Shown here one piece after another: positions 55,401 to 64,000 of a DNA stretch of 64,000 bases. Source of the stretch: Dioszegia crocea. Lineage: Eukaryota > Basidiomycota > Tremellomycetes > Tremellales > Bulleribasidiaceae. Each line of letters begins with the position of its first letter. Position 1 is the stretch's first letter. The position numbers were made by a program, and so were the translations under genes. Location: the NCBI GenBank assembly GCA_001600615.1, contig BCKK01000008.1, positions 434,001 to 498,000 of the forward strand, written 5' to 3'. Under the pieces are notes generated by a model. The model saw only the letters and a list, made by a program, of their open reading frames with translations. It was not told the DNA's origin and did no database searches.

Positions 55401-55938
55401 AGAGCTGACTTTGCTCAGAGGTGATGGAGGGGGAGGATTACGGCTTCGGGCGGATGAGGCGGGAATGGCTTGGGTAGACGCTCGAGGTGTAGAGCCCGCA
55501 GGTGCCGATGGACCCGCGCCGATCAGAGGGGCTGGAGGGCGGTACTCCATTATTATAGGAGTTCGGGCGTCGAATTCGAAGGGATGGGTAGGGGAGACGT
55601 TGTACACTTCGATATTGGCAAGTCCAAATCGCTGACAATCAGCATGATGATTCAGGATCAGTTAAGGAATAGCTTACCTGCCTATCAGACTCCCTGTTGA
55701 GCTTGAGGGCAGAAAGAGATTTCTTGCGTTCAAGCGATTTGGAGGGCCGGGGCTCCCAGCGTGATCCCGAAGTCTCACTGGGGTTTGGATCTTCGGAGTC
55801 GGGGGAGATGTCAACGTCAAGCTCACTGTCCGGGGTGGGAGGTACGCTGGAAACGGAGGGGGTGTAGGTAGGGGGTGAGTCGTGCAGAAATGGTGAGATG
55901 GGAGTGACGATCACAGATGGACAGGCCGGTGAACTCAT
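52476..55938 (-). CDS. NAD kinase with long disordered N- and C-terminal extensions
   Basis: Phosphorylates NAD to NADP. ATG 55938 opens [15 protein letters not shown]; the first ~300 residues are Ser/Pro-rich. The kinase core starts around [23 protein letters not shown] and has [16 protein letters not shown], the catalytic [13 protein letters not shown] (GGDG motif), [19 protein letters not shown], and [21 protein letters not shown] with [21 protein letters not shown] (the second NAD-binding motif, contributed partly by a following exon), [12 protein letters not shown] and [13 protein letters not shown]. After [15 protein letters not shown] comes an extension of about 220 residues with a very acidic tract ([19 protein letters not shown]) and Ser/Pro regions. 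The last exon encodes [14 protein letters not shown] and ends at 52476-52478. Similar to yeast Utr1 in core, much longer outside it. Confidence 0.93.
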
Positions 55939-56318
55939 GACTTCTGGCCGAGGTGGAGGTTAATTTTGGTTGCCTATATATGGGTCTAATGGTGCGATTG
56001 CTCTTATATGGAACCCTTTGCGGCTATGGCCTTATCGCCCATGTGTCTACCACTGCCGCTGCTTCTTAGATACATGCCATATCTACCCTGCTTCACTACA
56101 TATCACTGCCAAAGCGAGGCCTTATGGACAGTTTGGAATTAAGATTGGTCGTATCATGGCGACGAGGATCCGACTATCGTTTACTAATGAGATTGTTTGG
56201 TCCCGCTATTAGAATTACCCCACATTTCCCCACATCTCCCCCGAGGATCGAGAAGGGGTGAACCAGGACTACTCTGGCCTTTGGCAAGCCTATGTCAAGC
56301 TCGATATCCTACATCAAA
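55939..56318. promoter_or_regulatory. Divergent promoter region between NAD kinase and PhyH dioxygenase genes
   Basis: 380 bp between divergent start codons. CTATATATGGG at about 55,973-55,983 is TATA-like, close to the NAD kinase ATG. No gene is visible. Confidence 0.45.
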
Positions 56319-57506
56319 ATGACAGTACTCACAGCTGAGCAGAAGCAGAAATGGAAGCACGACGGGTGAGCTTGAAGCCGGTATAACATACGGCCAGAAC
56401 TGAAAGAATGGAAGGTATCTTGCCATCCCGGACTTCTTCAGCCAAGATGAAACGAGCGAGATGATCAATCGTGCCAGGCAACTACTGGACGAATTCGACA
56501 TTGAGGGTCACCCATTAGTCAGCCACATATATCATAGCCTCAACAACAATCACTGATCCCCAGACCACATTCAAGACGGCAGAGGACGGCGAACACGTCG
56601 GCGACACCTACTTCTTAAATTCGGGCGATAAGGTCCGGTACTTTCTCGAGACGTCAGCTTTAACACCCGCGACACCCGACGGTCCGGCAAAGCTGCGCGT
56701 ACCGCCCGCTCAGGCTGTTAATAAGATCGGACACGCTTTGGCTGTCCTAGATCCTGTGTTTAGGAAGTATACGCTTGAGTCGGATAAGGTGCGGGAGCTG
56801 GCAAGGGATCTAGGGGAGCAGAAGAGTCCGAGAGTGTTGCAGAGTATGATCATTTGCAAGCAGCCTAAAATAGGGGGTTCAGGTGAGTTGTGGCTCGTCA
56901 CTGTCGGGGAGTAAGGGCTGATGAGCAGTTCCTACTCATAACGATTCGACATTCCTGTATACCAATCCACCTAGTGCAATAGGCGCTTGGATAGCTCTGG
57001 AAGACTGTACACCGACTAACGGATGTCTGGTATGTGTCTTTTGATCCTAAAGAGGCGATCATGCTGATTTTCTAGTCCTTCCTTCCTGGGTCTCATAATA
57101 CAGCCCGAATCTCAACCCGCTTCGTCCGAGCTTCAGGCGGAGGCACGACGTTCGAGCCGGTACCTGGTGTCAACCCGAACGAGGAGAAGTGGGATGAGAT
57201 GCCAGGATGGGAGCAAGCGCCTTGCAAGGCCGGGACTTTAGTTTTGATACATGGTAAGCTATCATCACATACTCAAGAGAGGTGAGAACTTACAGAAACA
57301 GGGAGCGTAATGCACCGATCGCCGCCTAATCCATCCGATAAATCACGCTTGATCTATACTTTCCATATGATCGAAGGTGCCGATGGTTATACATACGATG
57401 AAAAGAACTGGTACGTTGTATTCTCCTGGCCTACGAGTCGAAGCATAGCTGAACGAGATATAGGTTGCAGCCGACGAAAGAAATGCCTTTCGCCTCGTTA
57501 TTCTAG
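56319..57506 (+). CDS. Phytanoyl-CoA dioxygenase (PhyH) domain protein, PHYHD1-like
   Basis: Fe(II)/2-oxoglutarate-dependent dioxygenase. ATG 56319 opens [16 protein letters not shown], then [20 protein letters not shown]. Later exons give [49 protein letters not shown], the iron-binding HxD in [59 protein letters not shown] (distal His) and [12 protein letters not shown] (2-oxoglutarate-binding Arg). These complete the facial triad and match the PHYHD1 group, whose substrate is unknown, rather than peroxisomal phytanoyl-CoA hydroxylase. The C-terminus MPFASLF is not a peroxisomal signal. Around six introns of about 50 nt. Confidence 0.9.
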
Positions 57507-57696
57507 CCTGTCTTATTGACCGACAAGTGGGGTTAATCGAATAGAGTATGGTTACGGGACCAGCCACGATGTAATTGATGTATTGACATGATTCAAGCAA
57601 ATGTTTACAACCTATATACAACGGTCCTAGATATACAACTCGGTAGAGGGGCAGGGTCTTTGCGCTCGGCATACAGATGGCCTATCATTCATAGTC

Positions 57697-59883
57697 TTAG
57701 TGAAGGGTGATGAACAGCCAGTACTGCACAGATCAGCAGAGCATACCTGAGAGGCTGAGTGGATCGCATAGCTCACCTTCTCAGTACCAGCGATAAGTGG
57801 ACTAGCAATCGTTTTGAGCTGAAACATCCTATCATACACTGTCCTCATCAGCTCGCCAGCCAGATCTCGCTGAACGATGTAGCTTACAGAGCATGACCCA
57901 AGACTTCGCTGCGGACTGGCAGAGCGGATGAGGCATGACCAAAGATGGATACGTAGGGAACGTCTCGAGTTGGCGGAGACATCTATGGAGGTCAGCTGAG
58001 ATCTTCCATCAAGGATCATATTAGGGAGTTCATAGCTCACTTAAAGGCCATCGAAGGCTGAGGTGGCCCATACCGACATACAGCCGATTGGGCCTGTCTC
58101 CACTTTTCGTCAAGGTGGAATTGACATCGTGCGGGATCAGGACATTCGGGTCGCTACCGAGAGTCAGCTTTTTGCTTTCCTGCAAGAGGGCCCAAATAGA
58201 TAGCTTACACAAGTGTATTCTTTGCGGACATCGATACTGCCCAGTTTGAGAAGTCGTTCGAGAAACCAGGTCCGCCTGTTTCATCAGTACCTGACTTTAT
58301 CCGAGAATTGTGGACGTACCGCTGCGATAGCTTCAGCTGCGTTTGCTCGCTCAAGTCTTGCATCTCCTCCGCGTTCCAGGTAGCTTTTGGGTCAGCTATA
58401 ATTCCCCACAACCAGGATACGGGAAAAGCACAGCTTACGTTGATCAAGAACGAATCTGCTTGCCTCTTTGTATAGCTCCGCATGACTATGCTGCTCCGCC
58501 AGCGCCAGCGCCATCACCGGTCGGCCCGACGCATGAGTGAGCAAGAAATGTTCGCACATTTTCTGCAGAGCAGGCACGATGAGCTTGTACGCCAGGGCCA
58601 AGAGCTGATAATGTCAGGTTGGCTTTCCGCATCTACACGCCGGTTCTAACTCACATTTTCCACATTGGTCCACGTCACCTTGCACTCCAAGTGCGGATAA
58701 GCCCAAAATAAGAAATCCTGAAACGCCAACGCGGACTCTTCGTGTAGCTGAATCACCGCATCGATCCCATCGTCGAGATCTCGGGACCGGCCCGCTGATG
58801 CCCGTAGTCGAGATAGGGATGGAGCTCGGATACCTGAGGAGAAGGATTGACGGGTTGATGATCGACGTCGGGAGGCACGGGCGGGGGAAAGTGGAGGTCT
58901 GGGGCTGATGGGAGTGGGTATATCGTCTGACGGATGAAGGGGAGGGAGTTCGAGATGTTGCTGATCAGACAGGGGTAATGATGTCGGTATTGATAAGGCG
59001 ATCTCTCCCAGAACTGGAACTTCCGGCTCCACCCTTCCAGCCCCAGCGTCGAGGATATGTAAAGCTTGATCCGAATTGGGCAAATCCGGCAACTCCCTCA
59101 ACTCCTTCAGAATCTCCGCTACGCTCAACCCATCTTCCACCGCATCAAGATACACACTTTTCGTATGTGGATCATTTACTGTCCCCTCTTCCTCCTCGCC
59201 CTCTTCCGCCTCCGCGGGATAGAGCACCGAATGCCCGCCGCTCACAGAGTCGTGGACTGGTATCGAGTCTTCCTGAAGACTAGGCAGAAGGGCCGATTGA
59301 TCGTACCGGTCTAGATCTGTGTCTGTCTCGGCTATAGCAGATTCGGCGATGAAGGAATTTCGGTGTGATGGGTGAGGTGAAAGGGATGATTCGTAGGTGT
59401 GATTGTGTGTCTGATTCGTTTCGGCCCAACTGGCCAGTCAGCTTTATGCGCGATATTGCAGAATAGTAAGCTCGCGGAAGCTGAGACGACTCACCTTCCC
59501 TGTAAAACATCCTGGAAGAACGGACAAGTAAACCACAGAACCTCTTTATGACACCAAAACTCATATCGGCCCACAATCACCTTAATCCTTCCAGGCAACG
59601 CAGCATCTTTCCGGAACGTAGGATTTACATCCACGACCTCTTCCTCTATCTCTGGCGAGCCCAAATACTCCTCGTATTCGCCGCCTCCGCTGGTGTCGAA
59701 TGGGGGAAGAGGAACAGAATACGCTCGGGCGTGTCCGATATCATCTGCGCTCGAGCCCCAGCCTAGATTGGCGGGTGTGGGCGGATGGCGAGACGTCCAT
59801 GTTGGTGCGAGTTGAGGATGTGCGGGTGAGCGAGGATTGCGCGAGAGGAGGAGGTGCGAGGGGTTGGATGCTAGGGCTGACAT
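57697..59883 (-). CDS. BTB/POZ domain protein, large
   Basis: ATG 59883 opens MSALASNPSHLLL; the longer frame upstream has only TTG. The N-terminal 90 residues are Pro/Ser-rich. The BTB core begins IKVIVGRYEFWCHKEVLWF with TCPFFQDVL, is interrupted by an Asp/Glu/Pro/Ser-rich insertion of about 150-200 residues (EAEEGEEEEGTVND, then PPLSPARASRRRSSTRQ), and resumes with AFQDFLFWAYPHLECKVTWTNVEN, LLALAYKLIVPALQKMCEHFLL and the BACK-like helices HAELYKEASRFVLD. The C-terminal exons give RTWFLERLLKLGSIDVR, ESKKLTLGSDPNVLI, YVSIFGHASSALPVRSEVLG, YDRMFQLKTIASPL and YWLFITLH, ending at 57697. BTB proteins commonly act as Cul3 adaptors; a role here is not determinable. Confidence 0.8.
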
Positions 59884-61039
59884 CTGTCGTTGGGAGATGG
59901 AAAGGCGAAGTGTGATGGCAGTTGGACAATTGGAGGCCGTCAACAAGCCTAGCAAGGCATGCCGTAAAGCTCCCGATGCGCACGGGCTTGCCGTGTTTCA
60001 TCATGTTTCAGTATGAAGACTAGCATCTGGGCGTCGCGTTGCGACGCATTTGGCGCTAAGGGGCTCGAGACTGGATTACGAGAGAGCATTTTTTGAGGCT
60101 AGCTGTGGCAGTTCTGACAGTATGGGTGCTGTTCTTGAACTATAAGTTCTTGGCCTCCTGCACTTCTACATCACACAATGAGATTCACGTCTACCCATGT
60201 CCAGTACTCGATAACTAAATGTTGGTGTCTTGAAATCCACGTCTACCCATATCTAATTCTTGAGCTCCACGCCCACCCATATCCAGTTCTTGAGATCCAC
60301 GTCCACCCATATCCAATTATCGAGACCACTCCATTCGGTTCAGCCATAACCAGTTCTCCAGCCATGCGCTTGCAATGAAGAGGATAGATTTAGGAGGAGA
60401 TATACAGTATACAGTACCGGCGGGATCACTTAAATGCATGAGGAATGTGTTGTAGCGGTGATGTCCGAGTGTGGCACCTTTCGGAGAATGGCCCAAAGAA
60501 GTAGATTTGATCCCTTACGAGACCGGCCCGAAGGCTTCCCGAAACAGCCGAGTATGCCGTAACTAAACATTTCGCCTTTTGTCCTCGCGTCTTTGGACAG
60601 ATTACTATGGAAGAGGTGCAGGAAACCATACTCGGGGGTTTGATACGCGGGATGCCGTGCCATATAAGGTCGGGAAGCAAGGAACCATATACGCGGGAGA
60701 TGTGTAGCTTTCGAATGGTGTAACGTCGGCGAAAAGGTTCCGGAATGCGGTAACGATTTGGGGAGATCGCAATGTTCCAGATTGCGGGGTGCTGTATGCA
60801 CATTATATGGATGGATAGAGCGAACAATAGCGAACAAAACGCGCCCAAAAAGAAAGTAGGTCGTCAACTTGAGATTTGAGAAAGATGTAAGTGAATGAGA
60901 CGTGTTACAGCGTTTAAACATTATAGAAGGCATGGTGGCCAAATCTGCGAGTGGCGATGGATCATGAAGTATACATGCGATGTGGGAGCATACAGTAATG
61001 TGAAATCAGCTGTGAGGAGGCGTCATAACAGGTGTGGCT
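59884..61039. other. Intergenic region with a 30-bp tandem repeat
   Basis: About 1.15 kb. A minus-strand frame (60933-60430, 167 codons) exists but has competing frames, no domain, and unremarkable codon usage, so it is not called. Confidence 0.5.
60229..60318. repeat. 30-bp tandem repeat, 3 copies plus a degenerate copy upstream
   Basis: Period exactly 30 bp: 60229-60258, 60259-60288, 60289-60318. Consensus parts are CTTGAGATCCACGTCC then ACCCATATCCAATT. A weaker copy lies at 60180-60210 (ATTCACGTCTACCCATGTCC). Confidence 0.85.
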
Positions 61040-61614
61040 CTACTGAGTCAATGGCCTCCTGGTGGGCGGCCTGAGCATATCCAACCCATCTGCAAAGTCT
61101 GCACTCTGGTTCCGAAAAGCGTCACGCTCCGCACTCGAGGCTTCTTCGGAATGATGCCTAGTGGGACAGTCAGTAGAAGCCAAATGATTTAAATACACAA
61201 CGAGCGGTAATGGATAGTATCTGAGTACTGAAGTTGGATGACTCACTCGTTGTGATCAGCGAGATGCAGCCACTCCACCGCACCGATGATCAGCGTACGA
61301 TGCTTCATCTTGCTCTCCAGGGTGCCCACACGCCTCAGAGCCTGACGAGCTTCTTCCATCACTCGACTGACGGCCACTTTGGCAGCCATTGAGCTCGAGA
61401 GAATACACCCCTCATCGTGGCCTGTCTCCCATGGCCCTGCGGTGCTGTAGTTGAGAAAGTCTGGCACTGACTGCAGATCAGGTGATTGTGAGGAAGCGCG
61501 GCTGCAGGTGCCGACGCAGACTGTCATCGAGGCAAGCGAAGAGTCGAAGGCGGACATTAGATATCGTCTGATATAGTTAGGTGAAGGAGGAAGGGCAAGA
61601 GCGACGAGGGTCAT
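61040..61614 (-). CDS. Hypothetical protein, about 163 aa
   Basis: I do not recognise this protein. ATG 61614 begins MTLVALALPPSPNYIRR. Exon 1 ends near 61,245 with a GTGAGT donor, and the second exon, after a TAG acceptor near 61,157, encodes HHSEEASSAERDAFRNQSAD and ends PPTRRPLTQ at stop 61040-61042. Exon 1 has VCVGTCSRASSQSPDLQSVP and a helix-like VSRVMEEARQALRRVGTLESKM. The sequence resembles zinc-cluster transcription-factor C-terminal fragments only loosely (GCILSSSMAAKVAVSRVMEEA). A small orphan is the safest description. Confidence 0.55.
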
Positions 61615-62146
61615 GTGCTGTGAGTCATGACCGCGAAGTCTTCATTTAAACGGTTGCCCTTCAGGCCAGTTGGGCGGAAGATTCTGTCTCCCCCCCGGCC
61701 GGTGACTTCCAAGTTACACATCCTTTGAGATTGTGCGGCGAGGTGCTTCGCTGCATACGCTCATCGCGAAGGGTTCTGCCTGGTAGGCGCATCAGTGGGG
61801 CCATGTCCTTCTACAGAAGAAGACCAAGAGGTGACAACATGTCTCGTGTGTGGGGATGACCGGATGGTTGATCGATCTGCCCGCCGCGAGCATCATCTCC
61901 CTGACATAATTTGATCTCTCATGGTGGAAGGCCGATACACTGCTCATCATGGTGTTTCATCGTAGCTGAGCAAATCGATAAGCATTTGAGGGCCTTCACC
62001 GAGCTCTACGAAGTTCAATGTACAGTAAACACATAGACCTTGACCGTCATTAGAGCGGGCGCTCGAGACTCGAAAGGGCGGTGTAGTATGCACGATTGCT
62101 GGAGTCTCAATATTCAAAAAGCGATTCTCATATACACCGAAAAAGG

Positions 62147-62286
62147 TGACCACGCGAAGCCCAGATACCCAGGCCCCCGGGCACCCAGACTTCGGACTAC
62201 CTACTTTTTCTACGTACGGGTTTATAGAATTGAGATTAGTAGGTGTCTGTGCACTGTAGTAACGGCTCAAGCAACGCTACGTGGCC
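62147..62286. repeat. TGACCACG-family repeat element 1
   Basis: Starts TGACCACGCGAAGC (62147-62160) and ends with TCTGTGCACTGTAGTAACGG followed by GCAACGCTACGTGGCC. About 140 bp, the shortest and most diverged copy. Confidence 0.65.
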
Positions 62287-62544
62287 GATGATAATCGGTT
62301 ACATAGGGGTACACCAGATCGGTGGCAGCTGGTCCCTCACTCCTAACATGTTGGGATTTGTATACTCCCTCGCATCCTGGGATCGGGCTGACCCACCTTT
62401 TGCATTCCTAAAGTCAACATAACAGAGGCGCCAGATAACGCTATGTGAGCCTATTGGGAGGGATTCATCTGCTAGCTGTAGGTTGTGACAGATCCTCCCG
62501 GACCATGTTGTCCGAACACTGTTCAGCCTGCATGCACAAAAAAA

Positions 62545-62812
62545 TGACCACGCGAAGCCTAGGTAGCCCAGGCCTCGGTCGCAATAGTTTATATCGCAAT
62601 TGAGAGAGCGGACGCCGCAAGCCTTTAACAGCATGCTCCTTTCGGATTCCGCTCTGGCGATGCCTCAGACCGCCAATCGGTATTGGCGGAGAGGGCTTCA
62701 GAATGTATACCTTGTTAGGTCATACTTCCTGCTTCAAGGTTGAGAACTAAGTTCCTCTCCAGGGTGAAAGGTCTGTGCGCCGTGTTGACGGCTCGAGCAG
62801 CGCTACGTGGTC
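62545..62812. repeat. TGACCACG-family repeat element 2
   Basis: Starts TGACCACGCGAAGC at 62545 and ends GGTCTGTGCGCCGTGTTGAC with GCGCTACGTGGTC at 62812. 268 bp. GACCACG and CGTGGTC at the two ends are perfect inverted repeats. An internal hairpin CCGCCAAT-CGGT-ATTGGCGG lies at 62670-62689. Confidence 0.7.
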
Positions 62813-62949
62813 GTGATCCGAAGCAAAAGGGAAGGGTACTTCGGCTACACGATAGAGCGACGACTTCGCTTCAGCATCTGACCACTGCGTTCATCAGCTC
62901 GGGATGAATCATACAGGACTCGAGACCGGCTAGCAGGGCCCAAAAAAGA

Positions 62950-63212
62950 TGACCACGCGAAGCCGAAGCTTCGGTTTTTTGCCTGTTACAAAGATGTGAA
63001 AACTATCACATCAAAGTGGCGATTGAGTCAGATCTCGACGTCGAGATATGACCCATAATGATCCTGATTCCACCTACATGGTAGACCCAGGAGTCTCTGG
63101 CAGAACCCTCGCAAGTGCGACGGGTCTCCCCATCAATCACCAGCTGATCAGAACTGGGACTGGAAACGAGGTCTGTGCGCCGTGTTGACGGCTCGGGTAG
63201 CGCTACGTGGTC
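62950..63212. repeat. TGACCACG-family repeat element 3
   Basis: Starts TGACCACGCGAAGC at 62950 and ends in the same GGTCTGTGCGCCGTGTTGAC block and GCGCTACGTGGTC at 63212. 263 bp. The two end blocks are nearly identical to element 2 while the middle differs strongly. Confidence 0.7.
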
Positions 63213-63394
63213 GGAGGGATGTCTGGAAAAGGGATGGGATCTGCCACCCAGGCGGCTGGTAAGAGCTTAATATCGAATCTGATTCTCGTTAGATCTGACG
63301 CTCTGCTGACCGCGGCATTGTGTCCGTAAATCGATGGCGATCGCGAAGCCTAGTAGACGCCTATCGCCTCTCGCACAGGGTCCATATCGCTAGT

Positions 63395-64000
63395 CTAAGC
63401 TTCTCCCTTCGCATCATACCTGTACTCCTCATATCTCGGCACCCAAAGCTGCTCCTCCGCCCACTTCCTCCTCGCCTCCTTGGGCACATTACAATCCGCC
63501 ACACCCTCCTCAATCGCCTGATCAAGCACCGCGAGTGAAATCTCAAAGTTGACCGAGGCGGCATCTGCATAACCTCAGCTTCGCCCAATCCCCATAAGCG
63601 TCTCTGAGTAGGGAATAGCTCACCCCCAAAGTCAGGCAACAAAGCCTGATCAGGATCTTTCATAGCTGGAGCTAGCTCTCCTAAGCGTTTCGCACCCGCC
63701 ACGATCATTTTGTCCGTCATGTATTTTGCTTTTGATAAGATCGTACCTCGGCCCAAACCAGGGTATACCAGAGCCTTGTAATCATCAGCTCTCATTCTGT
63801 CATCAGGAAAACAGGTGCCTTACATTGTTACATTCCGCGATTACATACTCCTTATCCGACCCTGGGAGCTTGACGGGTGGGAATGGCGAACCCGTCGAGA
63901 TGAGCGCTTTGCCCTCAGACCATTCATATAGGTCTTTTGGACTGCCAGGATCAGCTCTTTCCCCAATATGAATAGTAGAAGAAGACTCACTCTGCCTCGC
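63395..64000 (-). CDS. Malic enzyme, C-terminal part (partial at right edge)
   Basis: Oxidative decarboxylation of malate to pyruvate with reduction of NAD(P). The visible C-terminal part, read right to left from the edge, includes DLYEWSEGKALISTGSPFPP, VKLPGSDKEYVIAECN, then after an intron with a GTAAGG donor near 63,822 ALVYPGLGRGTILSKAKYMT and DKMIVAGAKRLGELAPAMK, and finally NFEISLAVLDQAIEEGVADC and LWVPRYEEYRYDAKGEA with the stop at 63395. The ASTGSPF/NN-Y-PGLG pattern is diagnostic of malic enzymes. The catalytic N-terminal half lies beyond the edge. Confidence 0.9.

Larger units (their letters stand above)
61615..63394. other. Gene-poor region with a dispersed short repeat family
   Basis: 1.8 kb without a supportable gene. 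It contains three recognisable elements, each starting TGACCACGCGAAGC and ending with a block that finishes in ACGTGG(T/C)C, plus a degenerate fourth start at 63334. A perfect 8-bp hairpin lies at 62670-62689. Confidence 0.65.

Noticed and set aside
60430..60933. Minus-strand open frame of 167 codons upstream of the BTB gene
   Set aside because: No domain, no intron or promoter signals, and a second frame of similar length overlaps it. Composition looks like chance reading of spacer DNA.
62147..63351. CRISPR-like array
   Set aside because: Elements are long, unequal, unevenly spaced, in a eukaryotic genome, and there are no cas genes.
1..64000. tRNA or rRNA genes
   Set aside because: I saw no convincing B-box/anticodon-arm combination or rRNA core on either strand by eye. 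A tRNAscan run would be needed to exclude one.

Overview
The window looks like a gene-dense, intron-rich chromosome segment of a basidiomycete fungus, most likely a tremellomycete yeast. Supports for this are short introns (about 44-100 nt) with GT(A/G)AGT donors, a CTGAC/CTAAT-type branch site just before the acceptor, several GC-AG introns, 80-400 bp spacers, and fungal housekeeping genes on both strands (Noc3, Hom3, Rcy1, Sft2, Cct6, SRP40/Nopp140). Nothing bacterial is seen: no operons, Shine-Dalgarno sites or CRISPR. The species is not identifiable by eye.

Left part (1-12 kb): the C-terminus of a probable alpha-arrestin runs in from the left edge. It is followed by a long-form asparagine synthetase, the RNase H2 catalytic subunit convergent with Noc3, a small orphan protein, and a secreted GH128-type glucanase with a Pro/Lys-rich linker. 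A 1.4 kb spacer precedes an oligopeptide (OPT) transporter.

Lipid genes (15-20 kb): a Pgc1-like glycerophosphodiester phosphodiesterase and a Gpt2/Sct1-type glycerol-3-phosphate acyltransferase lie head to tail on the minus strand.

Aegerolysin array (20.5-23.5 kb): three tandem plus-strand paralogues of the aegerolysin family (small beta-sandwich lipid-binding proteins) share one intron position and phase. This is the most unusual system in the window. No MACPF pore-forming partner is seen. The first copy has drifted at both ends. Next come an SRP40/Nopp140-like nucleolar protein and convergent aspartokinase Hom3.

Middle (28.5-32.3 kb): spacers with an 87-bp tandem duplication, an intronless 490-codon orphan ORF, and a 740-bp element bounded by inverted TTTAGG-rich arrays.

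Right-centre (32.3-60 kb): MFS transporter, recyclin-1, hemerythrin-like protein, Cct6, an Arg/Glu-rich nuclear protein, Sft2, an Rpr2/Rpp21-like zinc-ribbon protein, a 3-hydroxyacyl-CoA dehydrogenase whose last 18-nt exon creates a peroxisomal SKL end, an unknown membrane protein, NAD kinase, a PhyH-type dioxygenase and a BTB protein.

Right end (60-64 kb): gene-poor DNA with a 30-bp tandem repeat, a short hypothetical gene, and a repeat family bounded by TGACCACG / CGTGGTC, then the C-terminus of malic enzyme running off the edge. All gene models were spliced by eye. Exon joints quoted to the base were checked for reading phase; others are approximate.
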